DNA of 64,000 bases from Chlamydomonas reinhardtii. Lineage: Eukaryota > Chlorophyta > Chlorophyceae > Chlamydomonadales > Chlamydomonadaceae. The number at the start of each line of letters is the position of its first letter. Position 1 is the first letter of the stretch. Under the pieces are notes generated by a model. It was not told the DNA's origin and searched no databases. It saw only the letters and a program-made list of their open reading frames with translations. Positions 53,750-64,000 of this stretch are shown here, in pieces. The stretch is from the NCBI RefSeq assembly GCF_000002595.2, contig NC_057005.1, positions 468,281 through 532,280 of the forward strand, written 5' to 3'. Made by a program: the position numbers and the translations under genes.

Positions 53750-56700
53750 ATGGCTCTCGCCTCAGGCGTTGGCCGTCGCCAGCATGTGTCGGCCTCGCCC
53801 TCGCGCAGTCGGGGTGTGCCAAGCCCACGCTTGAGCCCTGTCCACGCGAACGCGCCTGCGGTTGCGGAGCGTCGCACAGAGCCCCTCTTAAAGCAGGAGC
53901 TGGTGGATTACCTGAAATCGGGGTGTAGGCCTCGCAGCGCGTGGCGGTGAGCTTGCGTCAACATGCTAGAACTATCGCACTGGTGCTCAATCCGTTTGGA
54001 CCAACACCTTCGTTTATTCATCGTCACATACGAGGGAAATTGGACTAGGTTTCATGGCTCCGGGCAGCCCTAAGGCCCTCGGTTTGCGCTTCTCGTTGCA
54101 CCGCTTGCCCCCAACAGAATCGGCACCGAGCACGAGAAGCTGGGTTTCAACCTGGCAGACAACAGCCGCATGAACTACGACCAGATTGCACAGGTGCTAC
54201 GCAAGCTGGAGGCCCGGTTTGGTTGGGAGCCCATCATGGAGGAGGGCCGTATCATCGGCGTGCAGTTGGATGGTCAGAGTGTGACGCTGGAGCCCGGCGG
54301 CCAGTTTGAACTGAGCGGGGCGCCCGTGGAGACCATTCACAAGACGTGTGCGGAGGTGAACAGCCACCTCTACCAGGTGAGGCCCACGGCCGGGGGGTTG
54401 GGTGCCATGCGTGCAACACCCTTGGCGTCGCCTGGGAACCAGAACCTGGCTGTGCTGCTGCCGTGCCACACAGGTCAAGGCCATCTGCGAGGAGCTTCAG
54501 ACAGGATTCCTGGGCGTGGGCTTTGACCCCAAGTGGGCCATCAGCGACGTTCCCATGATGCCCAAGGTGCGGATCGCGTGCCCCTTTGCCCACCCTCTCC
54601 GCCTGTTGCTTGCCCTCGCTGCGCCTCGTGTTCTCAGCGCTGCCCAGTCGCTGCCGCACAGCTCCCAACTGCCTGTCCCCGTGCTCCTGACTCCTCTCCC
54701 CTCCCCCTCTTGCAGGGCCGCTACAAGCTGATGAAGTCGTACATGCCCACGGTGGGCTCCATGGGCCTGGACATGATGTTCCGCACATGCACCGTGCAGG
54801 TGGGCGTGTGTGTGTGTGTGTGTGTACAGGAGAACAAGGAAAACAAAGCGCAAAGACAGTGCGTGTGGATGTGTGTGTGTGCGGGTGCGAATGTTCAAGG
54901 AGATGCGTGCGGTGTTAGTAAAGCACAAAACGGTTGCGTGCGGCGTGTTCAGCTAGTCAGGCTGGGTGATGCGTGGCAGTGGGTTTGGGCGATGGCTGCG
55001 AGGCCCGGCGCCGCTTGATGTGTCAACGGGGATGTGGCAGTGCCTGGCGCAGTACTTCCCGGTCGAATGGGGCCCAGGACTCATGGCGGCTGACTGTGGA
55101 GTGAAACGCGGGGCGACGACACAGCAGCAGGCTCAGCACAGGGGGCTCCGTCTCCCCTTCGGGCCGTGCTTGATGCGCCCGGCCCCCCTGCCTGGCCGGC
55201 GCCGCAGGTGAACCTGGACTTTGAGAGCGAGCAGGACATGGTGGAGAAGTTCCGCATCGGCCTGGCGCTGCAGCCCATCGCCAACGCGCTCTTCGCCAGC
55301 TCGCCATTCAAGGAGGGCAAGCCCACCGGGTAGGGGCGGGGGCAGGGCCGGGCAAGCGCGGGGCGAAGGTCGGGCGTGGGGCCAAGGGTTGGTGTCGGGC
55401 CGGAGCCGGAGAAGGGCATCGTGGTGGGGTGGCGACGTGACGCGCGGCTGTGCGGCGTAGGGAATGCAGCGGAGTGGTGCTGTGTACGCTGTGGGTGCGG
55501 TGCTGGCAAAAGCGTACAGGACCCCTGACATGGCCTGCCCGCCGGCCCGCAGGTACCTGAGCACCCGCGGTCACGTGTGGACGGACGTGGACGCCTCGCG
55601 CACCGGCAACCTGCCGTTCGTGTTCGAGAAGGACATGTGCTTCGAGAGGTGAGCCGGCGGCAGCGGCAGGTGGCGGCGAGGAGCAGGCGGGAGCAGGCGG
55701 GGTGGGAAGGCGCTCGGAGAGTCGCAGGGTTTGCATGCGGGTTTGCATGCTGGTTGGGACAGCACCGAAGGGCATGTTACCGGTAGTAAAGTGTGCAGGG
55801 CGGGCTGGGTATGGACGCGGTACGCGGACGCTCGTGACTTCACGCGGTGCATTTGACGTATCCCATGCCGACTGGCGGCCACTGTTTGCGATTGGGGCAG
55901 GGCGGGCTCCAGGGGCGGCCGCCAGCACGACAACAGGGGCTGTGGCTCCGGCACAGAGGCAGGCTCCTGCGCCTGCACTCGTCACGCTAGCGAGCACTAG
56001 GGCAAGCAGCACCCGGACTCAATGCACGCTCTCGCCACTCTGTGTATCACCGCCTGCTGACCGGAATGCCCTGTGTCGCGTGTGGCTCCCGGCCGCCCCC
56101 GCGCGCGCAGCTACGTGGACTACGCCATGGCGGTGCCCATGTACTTCGTGTACCGCAACGGGCAGTACATCAACGCGCTGGGCATGAGCTGGAAGGACTT
56201 CATGGCCGGCAAGCTGCCCGCGCTGCCGGGTAAGAGCGCTGTGGCAGCGGCGGTGGCTTGGGGCTATGGAAGCAGCTGTGGCTGGGCGCGGGCTGGGGCG
56301 GCCCGGGAAGGGCAGGGGAGCGGCGTGGTCCTGGGGCGCAGGCGGTAGGAGTTCGGCGCGGGGGCGGCGCCGGAGTGGCTGGATGGCGGCGCGGGAGCTC
56401 ACAGGCTCGACCTGTGGGCGCTAAGGCGCGAAGGCGGCCTGGCATTATGGCGTCACAGGGGGAGTTATGCAGCGAGGGCGTGCACGCGGGCCAGCCGGGC
56501 TGCAGACCATGCAGCGCACAACAACAGCACATGCGGCAGCGCGTCGCGCCTCACCGCCGCACTCACGCATGCTCCTCGGCCTCCGTATGTTGCAAACAGG
56601 CGAATACCCCACCATCGCCGACTGGGCCAACCACCTGACCACCATCTTCCCCGAGGTGCGGCACGGCACCCAAGTGGCGGCGCACCGGCCGGGGCCAGGG

Positions 56701-58022
56701 AAGGCAACACGCCTGTGCGACGGGCTGAAAGGCATCAGTGGGCGCAGGCCACTACGGTGGTACAGCCGTTGAATGCTGCTGACCGCCCGCCGTGTTTCTT
56801 CCACGTGCCGGGGCTCCCACAGGTGCGGCTCAAGAAGTTCCTGGAGATGCGCGGCGCGGACGGCGGCCCCTGGCGCATGCTGTGCGCGCTGCCGGCGCTG
56901 TGGGTGGGGCTCATATACGATCCGGAGGCGCAGCGCCAGGTAAGGGTGTGACGGTGTGTGTGCCGCGCGTCTGGTCCCGTCAAGGGCATTATACCGGTAG
57001 CTTAGGATGCTGCTGCTGGCGGCAGGCTGGGCGAGTGCTGAGACCCGGATGCTGCTGCTGGCGGCAGGCTGGGCGAGTGCTGAGACCCGGATGATGCTGA
57101 TGGCGGCAGCCTGGGCGAGTGCTGAGACCCGGCAATACTCGCGGCAGAGGCCGCCGAGTGCGGCTAGTGCATACTGCCTTTGCGTTGCCTGAGCTAGCAC
57201 GCCCGCGCCTCCAACGCCTCACCAGGCCCTGGCGCTGATTGAGGATTGGACGCCCGCGGAGCGCGACTACCTGCGCACCGAGGTGACCCGCTTCGGCCTG
57301 CGCACGCCCTTCCGCGCCGGCACCGTGCAGGACGTGGCCAAGCAGGTGGGGCGGGGCGGGGGGTGAGGTGGGCAGGGGGGGGGGGGGTTGCATTCATAAT
57401 TAGCTAAGAAAGTGGTGGGGGGGAGGATGTTGTCATCACTTACAAAGGGGGTGGCGGTGTGGCGGGGATACGCGCATGGGCAGGAAACGAGCGAGGGTGC
57501 ACCCTGTTGCAGCTTGAGCTGAGCATGGTGCGCTGCGGGTTCTGCGGGTTCTGCGGTTTCTGCGGTGTCCATGAATGACGACTATGGGCTGACGCCGCCA
57601 TCCGGCACCTTTACGTGGCTGAGACCCAACTTGGCGCCTGGGCACCTGCAGGTGGTGTCCATCGCGCACGGCGGCCTGGAGCGGCGAGGCTACGACGAGA
57701 CGTCCTTCCTCAAGCGCCTGGAGGTCATCGCGGAGACTGGCCTCACACAGGTGCGGGCGGGCGGGGCAGGAGCGGATTGCATGGGCGCTCGCAGAATAGC
57801 CTGCAGAGTGCACGGGCAGCTTCTGGGTTATGCGGGCCGAAGGGCATCGTGGTGTGAGGTCTGGCCGCCGCCTTCCTCGCTTTTGTGTTTTTTGTGTCGC
57901 TCTCGGCATCACGCGCCGCCGCCGTCGCCGCCGCCACCCCGCAGGCCGACCACCTGCTTGAGCTGTACGAGACCAAGTGGCAGCGCTCGGTGGACCCGCT
58001 GTACAAGGAGTTCATGTACTGA
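53750..58022 (+). CDS. GSH1: Glutamate-cysteine ligase, plant type (first step of glutathione synthesis)
   Basis: It forms gamma-glutamylcysteine from Glu, Cys and ATP; in plants and green algae the enzyme is plastidial. Twelve exons, 53750-53946, 54118-54376, 54474-54566, 54716-54799, 55208-55329, 55553-55648, 56111-56229, 56600-56655, 56823-56939, 57226-57345, 57652-57750 and 57945-58022, join exactly to 479 residues. The first 45 residues (Ser/Arg/Ala-rich) look like a transit peptide. Conserved segments follow: [143 protein letters not shown], and the end [15 protein letters not shown] at 58834-58838 may end the transcript. Intron 9 carries a tandem repeat. Confidence 0.97.
57005..57130 (+). 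repeat. 42-bp tandem repeat, three units, in a GSH1 intron
   Basis: Units at 57005-57046, 57047-57088 and 57089-57130, starting GGATGCTGCTGCTGGCGGCA. The third unit has a few substitutions. It lies between exons 9 and 10. Confidence 0.95.
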
Positions 58023-58985
58023 GCAGGAGGAGGGGCAGCGGCAGCAGCAGCAGGAGGTGGCGGCGGAGCAGGAGGAAGTGTATCGGTATGTCGGAAAGAC
58101 GACGTTAAGTGACTTGAAAGTGATGTTTGCGAGAGGCTGATGCCTGTGCCGTTTGATGTGAGTGTGAGTACTGCGCCAGTATTCGCTGTTCGCAACGGCG
58201 TTACCAACATATTGCGGTGGGATGCATAGTTGATCAGTTTGGTTGTGCCAACCCAACATTTCTCGCTTGGGCTGATGCATGGGCGAACTGCCGAATGCCT
58301 GGGTGGCGCTGGGGGTCAGCAACATGAAGCTTGTTGTGTGTACAGCCAGACCAGCTTGAAGGAAGACCAGCTTGAAGGAATGAGCTCGGCCTCGAGCGTT
58401 GTGACAATCGTGCTGTCGTGCGGACAACATATTATGTTGGTGTGCCCTCCGATGTTATGAACTTGCTTCGCGTGGGATGCGAACGCAGGTACAGGTAGAG
58501 ACCTCAAACGGTGACAGGGACGGGTCTGGGGCGGAAACCTATGGGTATCAGGCGATCTGATCAAGAGGTGGATCCGCTTGGGACATAGCACGCGTGCGTC
58601 GTACGATGAGGCAATCGGGCCTGTGCCCCGGTTCCTCAGGCAGTCAGGCGCCGGGTTAGTGCGGCGATGAAGTACGGTATAGTGCCTACTCAGTGCATCG
58701 GGCGGCGGTGCGGATATGGGCTTCACCCGTGCGTTGCGTGAAGCTTTTGGGGTCGTGTGGCTTCGCTGTGCGGCGTGCCAGACGAGGCTCCGAGATGGTG
58801 CTGAACTGGTTGTGAAGGTGGCCGGTTCGGACTTGTAAGGCCCTCGCTCAGGCCGGAATCTGCTCAATCTAAAACAATACAACTCCTGCGGGCATTCGAG
58901 CTGAAACTCAACGGTTCCTCTAGAAACACAGCTGAGCGACTGTGCAACACTCTTAAAATCGGCGCAACATATTTATGCTGCAAGC
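58023..58985. other. GSH1 3' UTR and spacer
   Basis: No gene is supported. A TGTAA is at 58834-58838. A short duplication (GACCAGCTTGAAGGAA twice) lies near 58350-58380. Confidence 0.5.
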
Positions 58986-61968
58986 ATGAATAACAGCGCA
59001 TTACGGCATCGGCTGGCGACACCTAGCTCGCACGGCGCGGCATGCACGCGAAGTCGATGCAAGCGTTTTCCGCTGCAGCGCCTACAAGCCACGCCCGTGG
59101 CTGCGCTTTCAGGGCCACCAGCCGTTGCCAGCTTCCCAGCGCAAGCCCCATGCGCTGCACGCACGCAGTTCAGCTCACCTCTTGCCGCCCCTCGACGCCC
59201 TTCCGCCCGCGCGGCGGCGACTCTGTCCATCTCTGTGCCTGAGCTGCCTGCCCTGCTGCCCCTCCAAGGACCATGGGGCGTGTGGACTGGTCTGGTGCTC
59301 GCAGGCGCCTTCGGGCTGTGGTGGGTCAGGCCATGGGACCGAGGGTGCTAGAGTAGTGTCCGTGTGACCGCGAGATGATGCGGCCTGACCCTGCGGTTGA
59401 AGTGCGCCCCACCTTGGCTGATGGTTCCTTTGGACCTTAACTGCGGTCTGCATGTTCAGGTCGGAGCGTACACGGCTGGGCAAGGAGCTGAGCGGGTGAG
59501 CGCCTTCATCTGTGCCGTGCCGCACAAGGCCACCAGCGTACACGCATGCACAGCCGCAATGCGGCCCCCCTGGCAACACCACTCTAGCCCTACCCAACCA
59601 CTCATGCTGATGTTATCACCACTACCTCCGCAAGCAAGCTTCGTCAGACCACCATCTGCTGCCACCCTCGCTGTCACCTCCTTCTCTGCCACCTCCCACG
59701 CGGCCACCTCCCTCCCACTCCTAGCCCTCTGTACCCTACATCCCCGCCCCGCCCTGCCCCGCCGCCTCTCAGCGCGCTGGTGTCCACCCTGGCCGGCATG
59801 CTGCTGGCCAACACGGGTGTACTGCCGCCGGGCGCCCACGAGTTGGCCGTGGTTTACAAGTTCCTGCTGCCGCTGGCCATCCCCATGCTGCTGTTCGCGG
59901 CAGACCTCAGGTGCGGTGTGTGTGTGTGGGGGGGGAGGGTACATTCATGATTTCGTTAAGAAGGGGGGGTTGTAAATACCAGCCCAAACTAAACCAAACC
60001 AAGCTAAGCTAGCGGAGCACAGGCAGGGGGGAGGTAGTGGGAGTGGGAGCGCGGGAGGGAGGTGGGGTGAGTGGGGGCACAGGCGCTATGCTTGGGTTGC
60101 CGGGTGCGCGGGTGGGCGCAGTGGCGCGCCAGATCTGCATGTATGAGGGCGGGTCAGTCCGGAGGTCGCATGCATACCCGACTGTCAAGGGCGGGCTATG
60201 CCCGTGCCGTACTATGTTCCGTGTCCGCGCAGGCGCATCCTGTCTGAGACGGGCCGCCTGCTGGCTGCCTTCCTGCTGGGCTCGGCGGCCACTGTGGCGG
60301 GCTCCCTGGCGGCCATGTCGGTGTTCCCCCTGGGGCGGTACCTGGGGGATGAGGGCTGGAAGGTGCGGCCCCAGGGCTGGAGCCGGGGCGGGGCAGGGTG
60401 GGAAGCCGGTGCCCCTATGTGGCGGTGTGCTGTTGGCGGGCCAGGGCCTCAAGAAGCGTCCTCCTCTCCGCTCACCCGCCGCTGCTGCCTCCACAGTTCG
60501 TTGGGCTCGGGCGTATAACCCATCCGCCCCAATCCGCGTTTGCCCATGAACCTCCACTGCCTGGCCGCACAGGTGGCCTCGGCGCTGACCGCCCGCCACA
60601 TCGGTGGCGCCGTCAACTACATGGCCGTGTCCGAGACGCTGGACATCACGCCCTCCACCTTCGGCGCCGGCCTGGCCGCAGACGACCTCATCCTCACGCT
60701 CTACTTCGTGGCCATATACTACCTGGCTCGGTGCGTGCGTGCCTGCGCGTGCATGGGGCCGAAGCGGGTCGTTGGGGGCGGACCTGCTCTAGGAGCGGCA
60801 ATTGGGGGAGATGGGCTGGGCCGGGGCAAACTCGTTTTAGGACCCGACCCGGGCGTACGGTAACCGGTACAGTTTGTATCCGATGTACGGGATGGGCGCA
60901 TGAAGGCTTGGCTGTGGTGCCACACCATACCGTACCGGTAGCAGGTAGTCGCTGTCCAGTCAAGGGGCTTACTCGCAGTGTTGTGCTGTCGGTCAGGACT
61001 TTGGCGAATTCGTAGGGAGTCCCAGAGTGCGTGTCGATACAGAATGCAGTTAGGACCCGCGAGGGCGTAGCTTAGGAGAGCTACCGGATACAGTTAGTAG
61101 TGACTCACGTGTGATGTGCGAAGCAGTATGGCTGTCAGCCGCGCCCACTCCAGCTAGGATATGGCCGCAAACGTTAAACACGCAGCTTAGCACACGTCAA
61201 CAATGAGCCCGCCATCCCCACGCTGCCCACCTCTGTGCTGTGCCGCACAGGCGCATCCCGCCGGACCTTGGCCAGGTGGACAAGACAGCAGGCGGCGGCG
61301 GCGGCGGAGGCGGACATGGAGACGGCGGGGCCGGGGGCGTGGGCGGCAAGGTCATCACGGTGCGCGGGCGCCGCACGCATCTCATCACGAGCACGGGGCA
61401 CACTCATGCACCACACCTCGCTGGTATCACAACCAGAAGGCTGAGTGCACATGTTGCCCGCCTTCTGCTTCCACTGCTGTAGTTACGTGGCGTGTACACT
61501 TGTACACCATGCCGGCAGTCTAGAATGCATCTGTACCCGCATCTGCACCCGCACCCGCACAGGTGACGGAGGCGCTGACGTCTCTGTCCATCTCCGCCGC
61601 CATCTGCTACATCGCTGTGGCACTGGCGAGGTGGGCCAAGACTCTCACGACGCCATCGCTGCAGCCGTGTCGACAGCCCGGGGCCATGCTGCTGTGCTGT
61701 TTACAAGTTCAACCCGACCAGTCTACAATAATCCCAGTCTCAACCGACTGTAACGACCCAACCGTCTTTGCTTCCCCACTTCCGCCGATCCCTGCCCCGG
61801 TGCCGCCGCTCCGCCACCCGCAACGCAGGGTGTGGGATATGCCCGGCCAGGCCATCACGCTCATGACCGGCCTCACAGTGGCACTGGCCACGGCCCTGCC
61901 GCGCCGCCTGGCGCCGCTGGTGCCCTCCGCCGAGGGCCTGGCGCAGATCCTCATGCAGGTGCGCGCCG

Positions 61969-62028
<60 letters not shown>

Positions 62029-62898
62029 GCGTGTGCGTGCGTGCGTGCGTGCGGAGTGGGCATCAGTGGCAGCCCGGAGCTTGGCAGAAGGGTGGGGGCG
62101 CTGACTCGCAACGCCGCACCGTGTAAGCTGTCGGCAGCTATGCACCGTACGGTATGTGTTGATGCGGCTGTTCAACTGTCGAGCCGTCATACTTCCCTGC
62201 CGCATCGGTGCCCCTCGGCGCATCCCCACCCACGCCCACGTTTGCAGATTTTCTACGCCACCATCGGCGCCTCCGCCAATGTGGGCCTGGTGGTGCAGAC
62301 GGCGCCGGTGCTGTTCCTGTTCTCGCTCATTGCGCTGGGGGCGCACCTGGGCCTGCTGCTGGGGGTGGGGCGGCTGCTCGGCTTCAGCCTGCGGGACCTG
62401 CTGATAGCCAGCAACGCCAACGTGGGAGGTGAGCAGGCGACCGGGGAACTGCGGGACTGGGAAGGTCAGGCGGCATGGCATGCGTGCTGGGTAGGAGCAG
62501 TCAGGAGGGGCCTACGACCCCGGCATCGCCTGATCACCCGCCCCTGGTCCAGCTGTCTTGCTCATCCACCCACCCACCGCCCCGCCCTCGCTGCCTGCCT
62601 GTTTCCACCACTTCTCACTTGTAACTCTAACACTCCGTTTTCCACTTGAACAGCCACCACCATCCACCGCCTCCCCTGATCCCCCTGCTTGTATCCTGTT
62701 CCCACCGGTTTTAACCTTGCAACCCCCCGCCTCCCCCTGTCTGTGCCCACAGGCCCCTCCACTGTGGCGGGCATGGCCGCGGCCAAGGGCTGGACGTCCA
62801 GTGTGGTGCCGGGCATCCTGACCTCCACACTGGGGTACGCCATTGGCACCTTCATGGGCATCGGGCTGGGCTACAGCGCGCTCAGGCACATTGCGTGA
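58986..62898 (+). CDS. DUF819-family membrane protein, probably plastid-targeted
   Basis: Ten exons, 58986-59344, 59460-59495, 59773-59910, 60233-60362, 60573-60730, 61251-61359, 61563-61630, 61829-61958, 62248-62428 and 62753-62898, join exactly to 484 residues. The first 80 residues are Ser/Ala/Arg-rich with few acids, like a chloroplast transit peptide. The body matches DUF819 (bacterial YjcL and plant homologues): GVWTGLVLAGAFGLWW, TRLGKELSGALVSTLAGMLL, VVYKFLLPLAIPMLLFAADL with RRILSE, LGSAATVAGSLAAM, ALTARHIGGAVNYMAVSETL, ANVGGPSTVAGMAAAKGW and GILTSTLGYAIGTFMGIGLG. About ten spans are expected, with a Gly-rich cytosol- or stroma-facing loop in exon 6. Substrate and function are unknown; the fold resembles sodium-coupled symporters of the BASS kind (inference). 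Confidence 0.9.
61973..62052. repeat. (GT)n microsatellite in an intron
   Basis: A pure GT run passing into GTGCGT-type units, inside intron 8 of the DUF819 gene, close to the donor site. Confidence 0.95.
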
Positions 62899-63629
62899 GC
62901 AGCATCGCGGAGCAGGAGGAGGAGGAGGAGGTGAGCAGGGCACGGCAGGGCATTTGGCAATGCCAGGGCACAGGGAACGGGGCTGGACCAGTATTGTGCA
63001 GCGATGCAGGTGACAGGACGTGGGAGTGTGTGAAAACAGGTGAAGGAAGTTGTGAAGTATATGCGATGCGTGTGGAGCTGTGAGAGTCGAGAGTAGATGT
63101 TGGAATGTGGGAATGGGTTTGCATTGCAACTCATAGAGGAGAAACGGGTTGGTAGGCTGGTACGCAGCTGGCGGCGAATGGAGGTGCTTGCGGGCGGGCG
63201 AAACCACAGCAGCTACACCCAGAGACTGGCTGGGCACGAGGTGATGCAAGCGAGGTATGCTGTACATAGTTTGCAATGTTCGTCTTGGTACATCAATCGG
63301 CACTTTGGTATTCAACCTGACAACCCTGCGTAATGGCTCCCACACACCTTTCCGGCAAAGGCAACATACGGTATCAGCCGTCCAGCAGCTCCGTCGCCGA
63401 CTACGCCAGCAGCTCACTCCTACTCGTCGTCGCGCTCGACACTGACACAACCTTACATCCTGCGTCCTGGAACCCGGCGCTCCGGCACACCCTCACTCTC
63501 AGCTGTGCCCCACGGATGTCCCCAGCGCCCGCCTTGACCACGCAATACACAAAGCATCTTGACCAACTCCTCCTGCTCACAAAACTACCTTACGTCCACC
63601 ACAAACACGCTAGCGTGGTGGCGTTGCCA
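62899..63629. other. Convergent 3' region (DUF819 gene and the minus-strand gene at 63630)
   Basis: No gene is supported. A minus-strand TGTAA (plus TTACA at 63453-63457) lies 173 nt past the stop of the minus-strand gene and is its likely polyadenylation signal. No plus-strand TGTAA was found. Confidence 0.5.
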
Positions 63630-64000
63630 TTATTTCCCCTTGGCTGCTCGCCCCGCCCCGGCCCCAGACCCGAACATGGCGGACGGGCCGCTGGGGCCGC
63701 CGCCCTCCGCCCCCGACGGCGACACCGGGTTGCCGAGCAGCCGCTGCATCAGCTCCTCATCCGCCTTCTCGCCCACGCCGCTGTTGCTGTCCGCCGGCAC
63801 AGGTGCCCGCTGCGCACCCGCCGCCCTTGACCCTAGCCGCCCTGCCGCCCTGCCGCTGCCGCTAGCCGCCGCCGCCGCGGCTGCTGCCCCTGCAGGCCCG
63901 GCTGCCGCTTGCGACGCATGAGCGAAGCCAGGGCCGGGTGCTGAGGCTGACGCCGAGGTGGGTTCCGACACGTACTTGGCGCCCGACAGGCCGCCGCGCA
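63630..64000 (-). CDS. 3' terminal exon of an unidentified minus-strand gene (partial)
   Basis: The minus frame is open from the window edge to a TAA at 63632-63630. It reads RGGLSGAKYVSEPTSASAS, an Ala/Gly-rich stretch, then DSNSGVGEKADEELMQRLLG, NPVSPSGAEGGGPSG and the end AAKGK. The segment EELMQRLLGNP looks like a short conserved helix in a disordered tail. The rest of the gene is outside the window, so no family can be named. The TGTAA 173 nt downstream on the same strand supports this as a real 3' end. Confidence 0.5.
   Translation of the reverse strand, partial: RGGLSGAKYVSEPTSASASAPGPGFAHASQAAAGPAGAAAAAAAASGSGRAAGRLGSRAAGAQRAPVPADSNSGVGEKADEELMQRLLGNPVSPSGAEGGGPSGPSAMFGSGAGAGRAAKGK

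Noticed and set aside
57005-57130. CRISPR-like array
   Set aside because: The 42-bp units are contiguous with no spacers, lie in a spliceosomal intron, and the genome is eukaryotic.
61563-62126. Open frame continuing through the (GT)n tract
   Set aside because: The frame beyond 61630 is intron and microsatellite; DUF819 homology resumes only after the splice to 61829.

Overview
The window is GC-rich, intron-dense nuclear DNA of a green alga close to Chlamydomonas and the other volvocines. The evidence is short exons joined by consensus GT-AG introns, many GTGAGT/GTGCGT donors, TGTAA polyadenylation signals, (AC)n/(GT)n microsatellites, serine-proline-rich hydroxyproline-type segments, and gene families of that lineage. 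No prokaryotic operon, rRNA, tRNA or CRISPR array was recognised. Exon chains were assembled by hand from reading frame, splice sites and protein-family match. All the full-length chains close to whole codons, but none was checked against transcripts.

Layout. 1-1608: 3' part of a peptidyl-tRNA hydrolase gene (+). 1.8-7.1 kb: an accessory, repeat-rich block holding a decayed minus-strand DNA-transposon region. It has a SWIM zinc-finger transposase-like remnant, the C-terminal exons of a Fanzor (eukaryotic TnpB-like) protein, and a non-autonomous hAT-type insertion with a perfect 8-bp target-site duplication. 7.7-8.5 kb: a small coiled-coil membrane protein (+). 9.3-10.45 kb: a second, plus-strand Fanzor fragment bounded by 37-bp direct repeats. 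11.8-14.8 kb: a low-complexity coiled-coil protein (+). 16.2-18.0 kb: CIA30/NDUFAF1 complex I assembly factor (-). 18.7-22.3 kb: sterol C-14 reductase (-). 22.7-25.3 kb: ASA1/GNB1L WD-repeat protein (-). 26.0-31.0 kb: a cyclic-nucleotide-dependent protein kinase of PKG type with four cyclic-nucleotide-binding domains (+), divergent from ASA1. 32.8-33.2 kb: a second hAT-type copy carrying 209 extra bp. 34.4-39.2 kb: a secreted subtilisin-like protease with a very large insertion inside its catalytic domain (+). 41.6-45.0 kb: an expansin-like wall protein in 12 exons (+). 46.1-50.8 kb: a 1271-residue coiled-coil, Gln/Pro-rich, RGG-tailed protein (+). 51.1-53.1 kb: an EamA-type drug/metabolite transporter (+). 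53.8-58.0 kb: plant-type glutamate-cysteine ligase (+). 59.0-62.9 kb: a plastid-targeted DUF819 membrane protein (+). 63.6-64 kb: the 3' end of an unidentified minus-strand gene.

The host genes are unrelated housekeeping, signalling and wall genes rather than a pathway cluster. The unusual biology is in the accessory block: two separate Fanzor remnants within 8 kb, one beside SWIM-transposase sequence and one bracketed by direct repeats that carry a polyadenylation signal. The subtilase also stands out for its split catalytic domain and possible internal processing sites.
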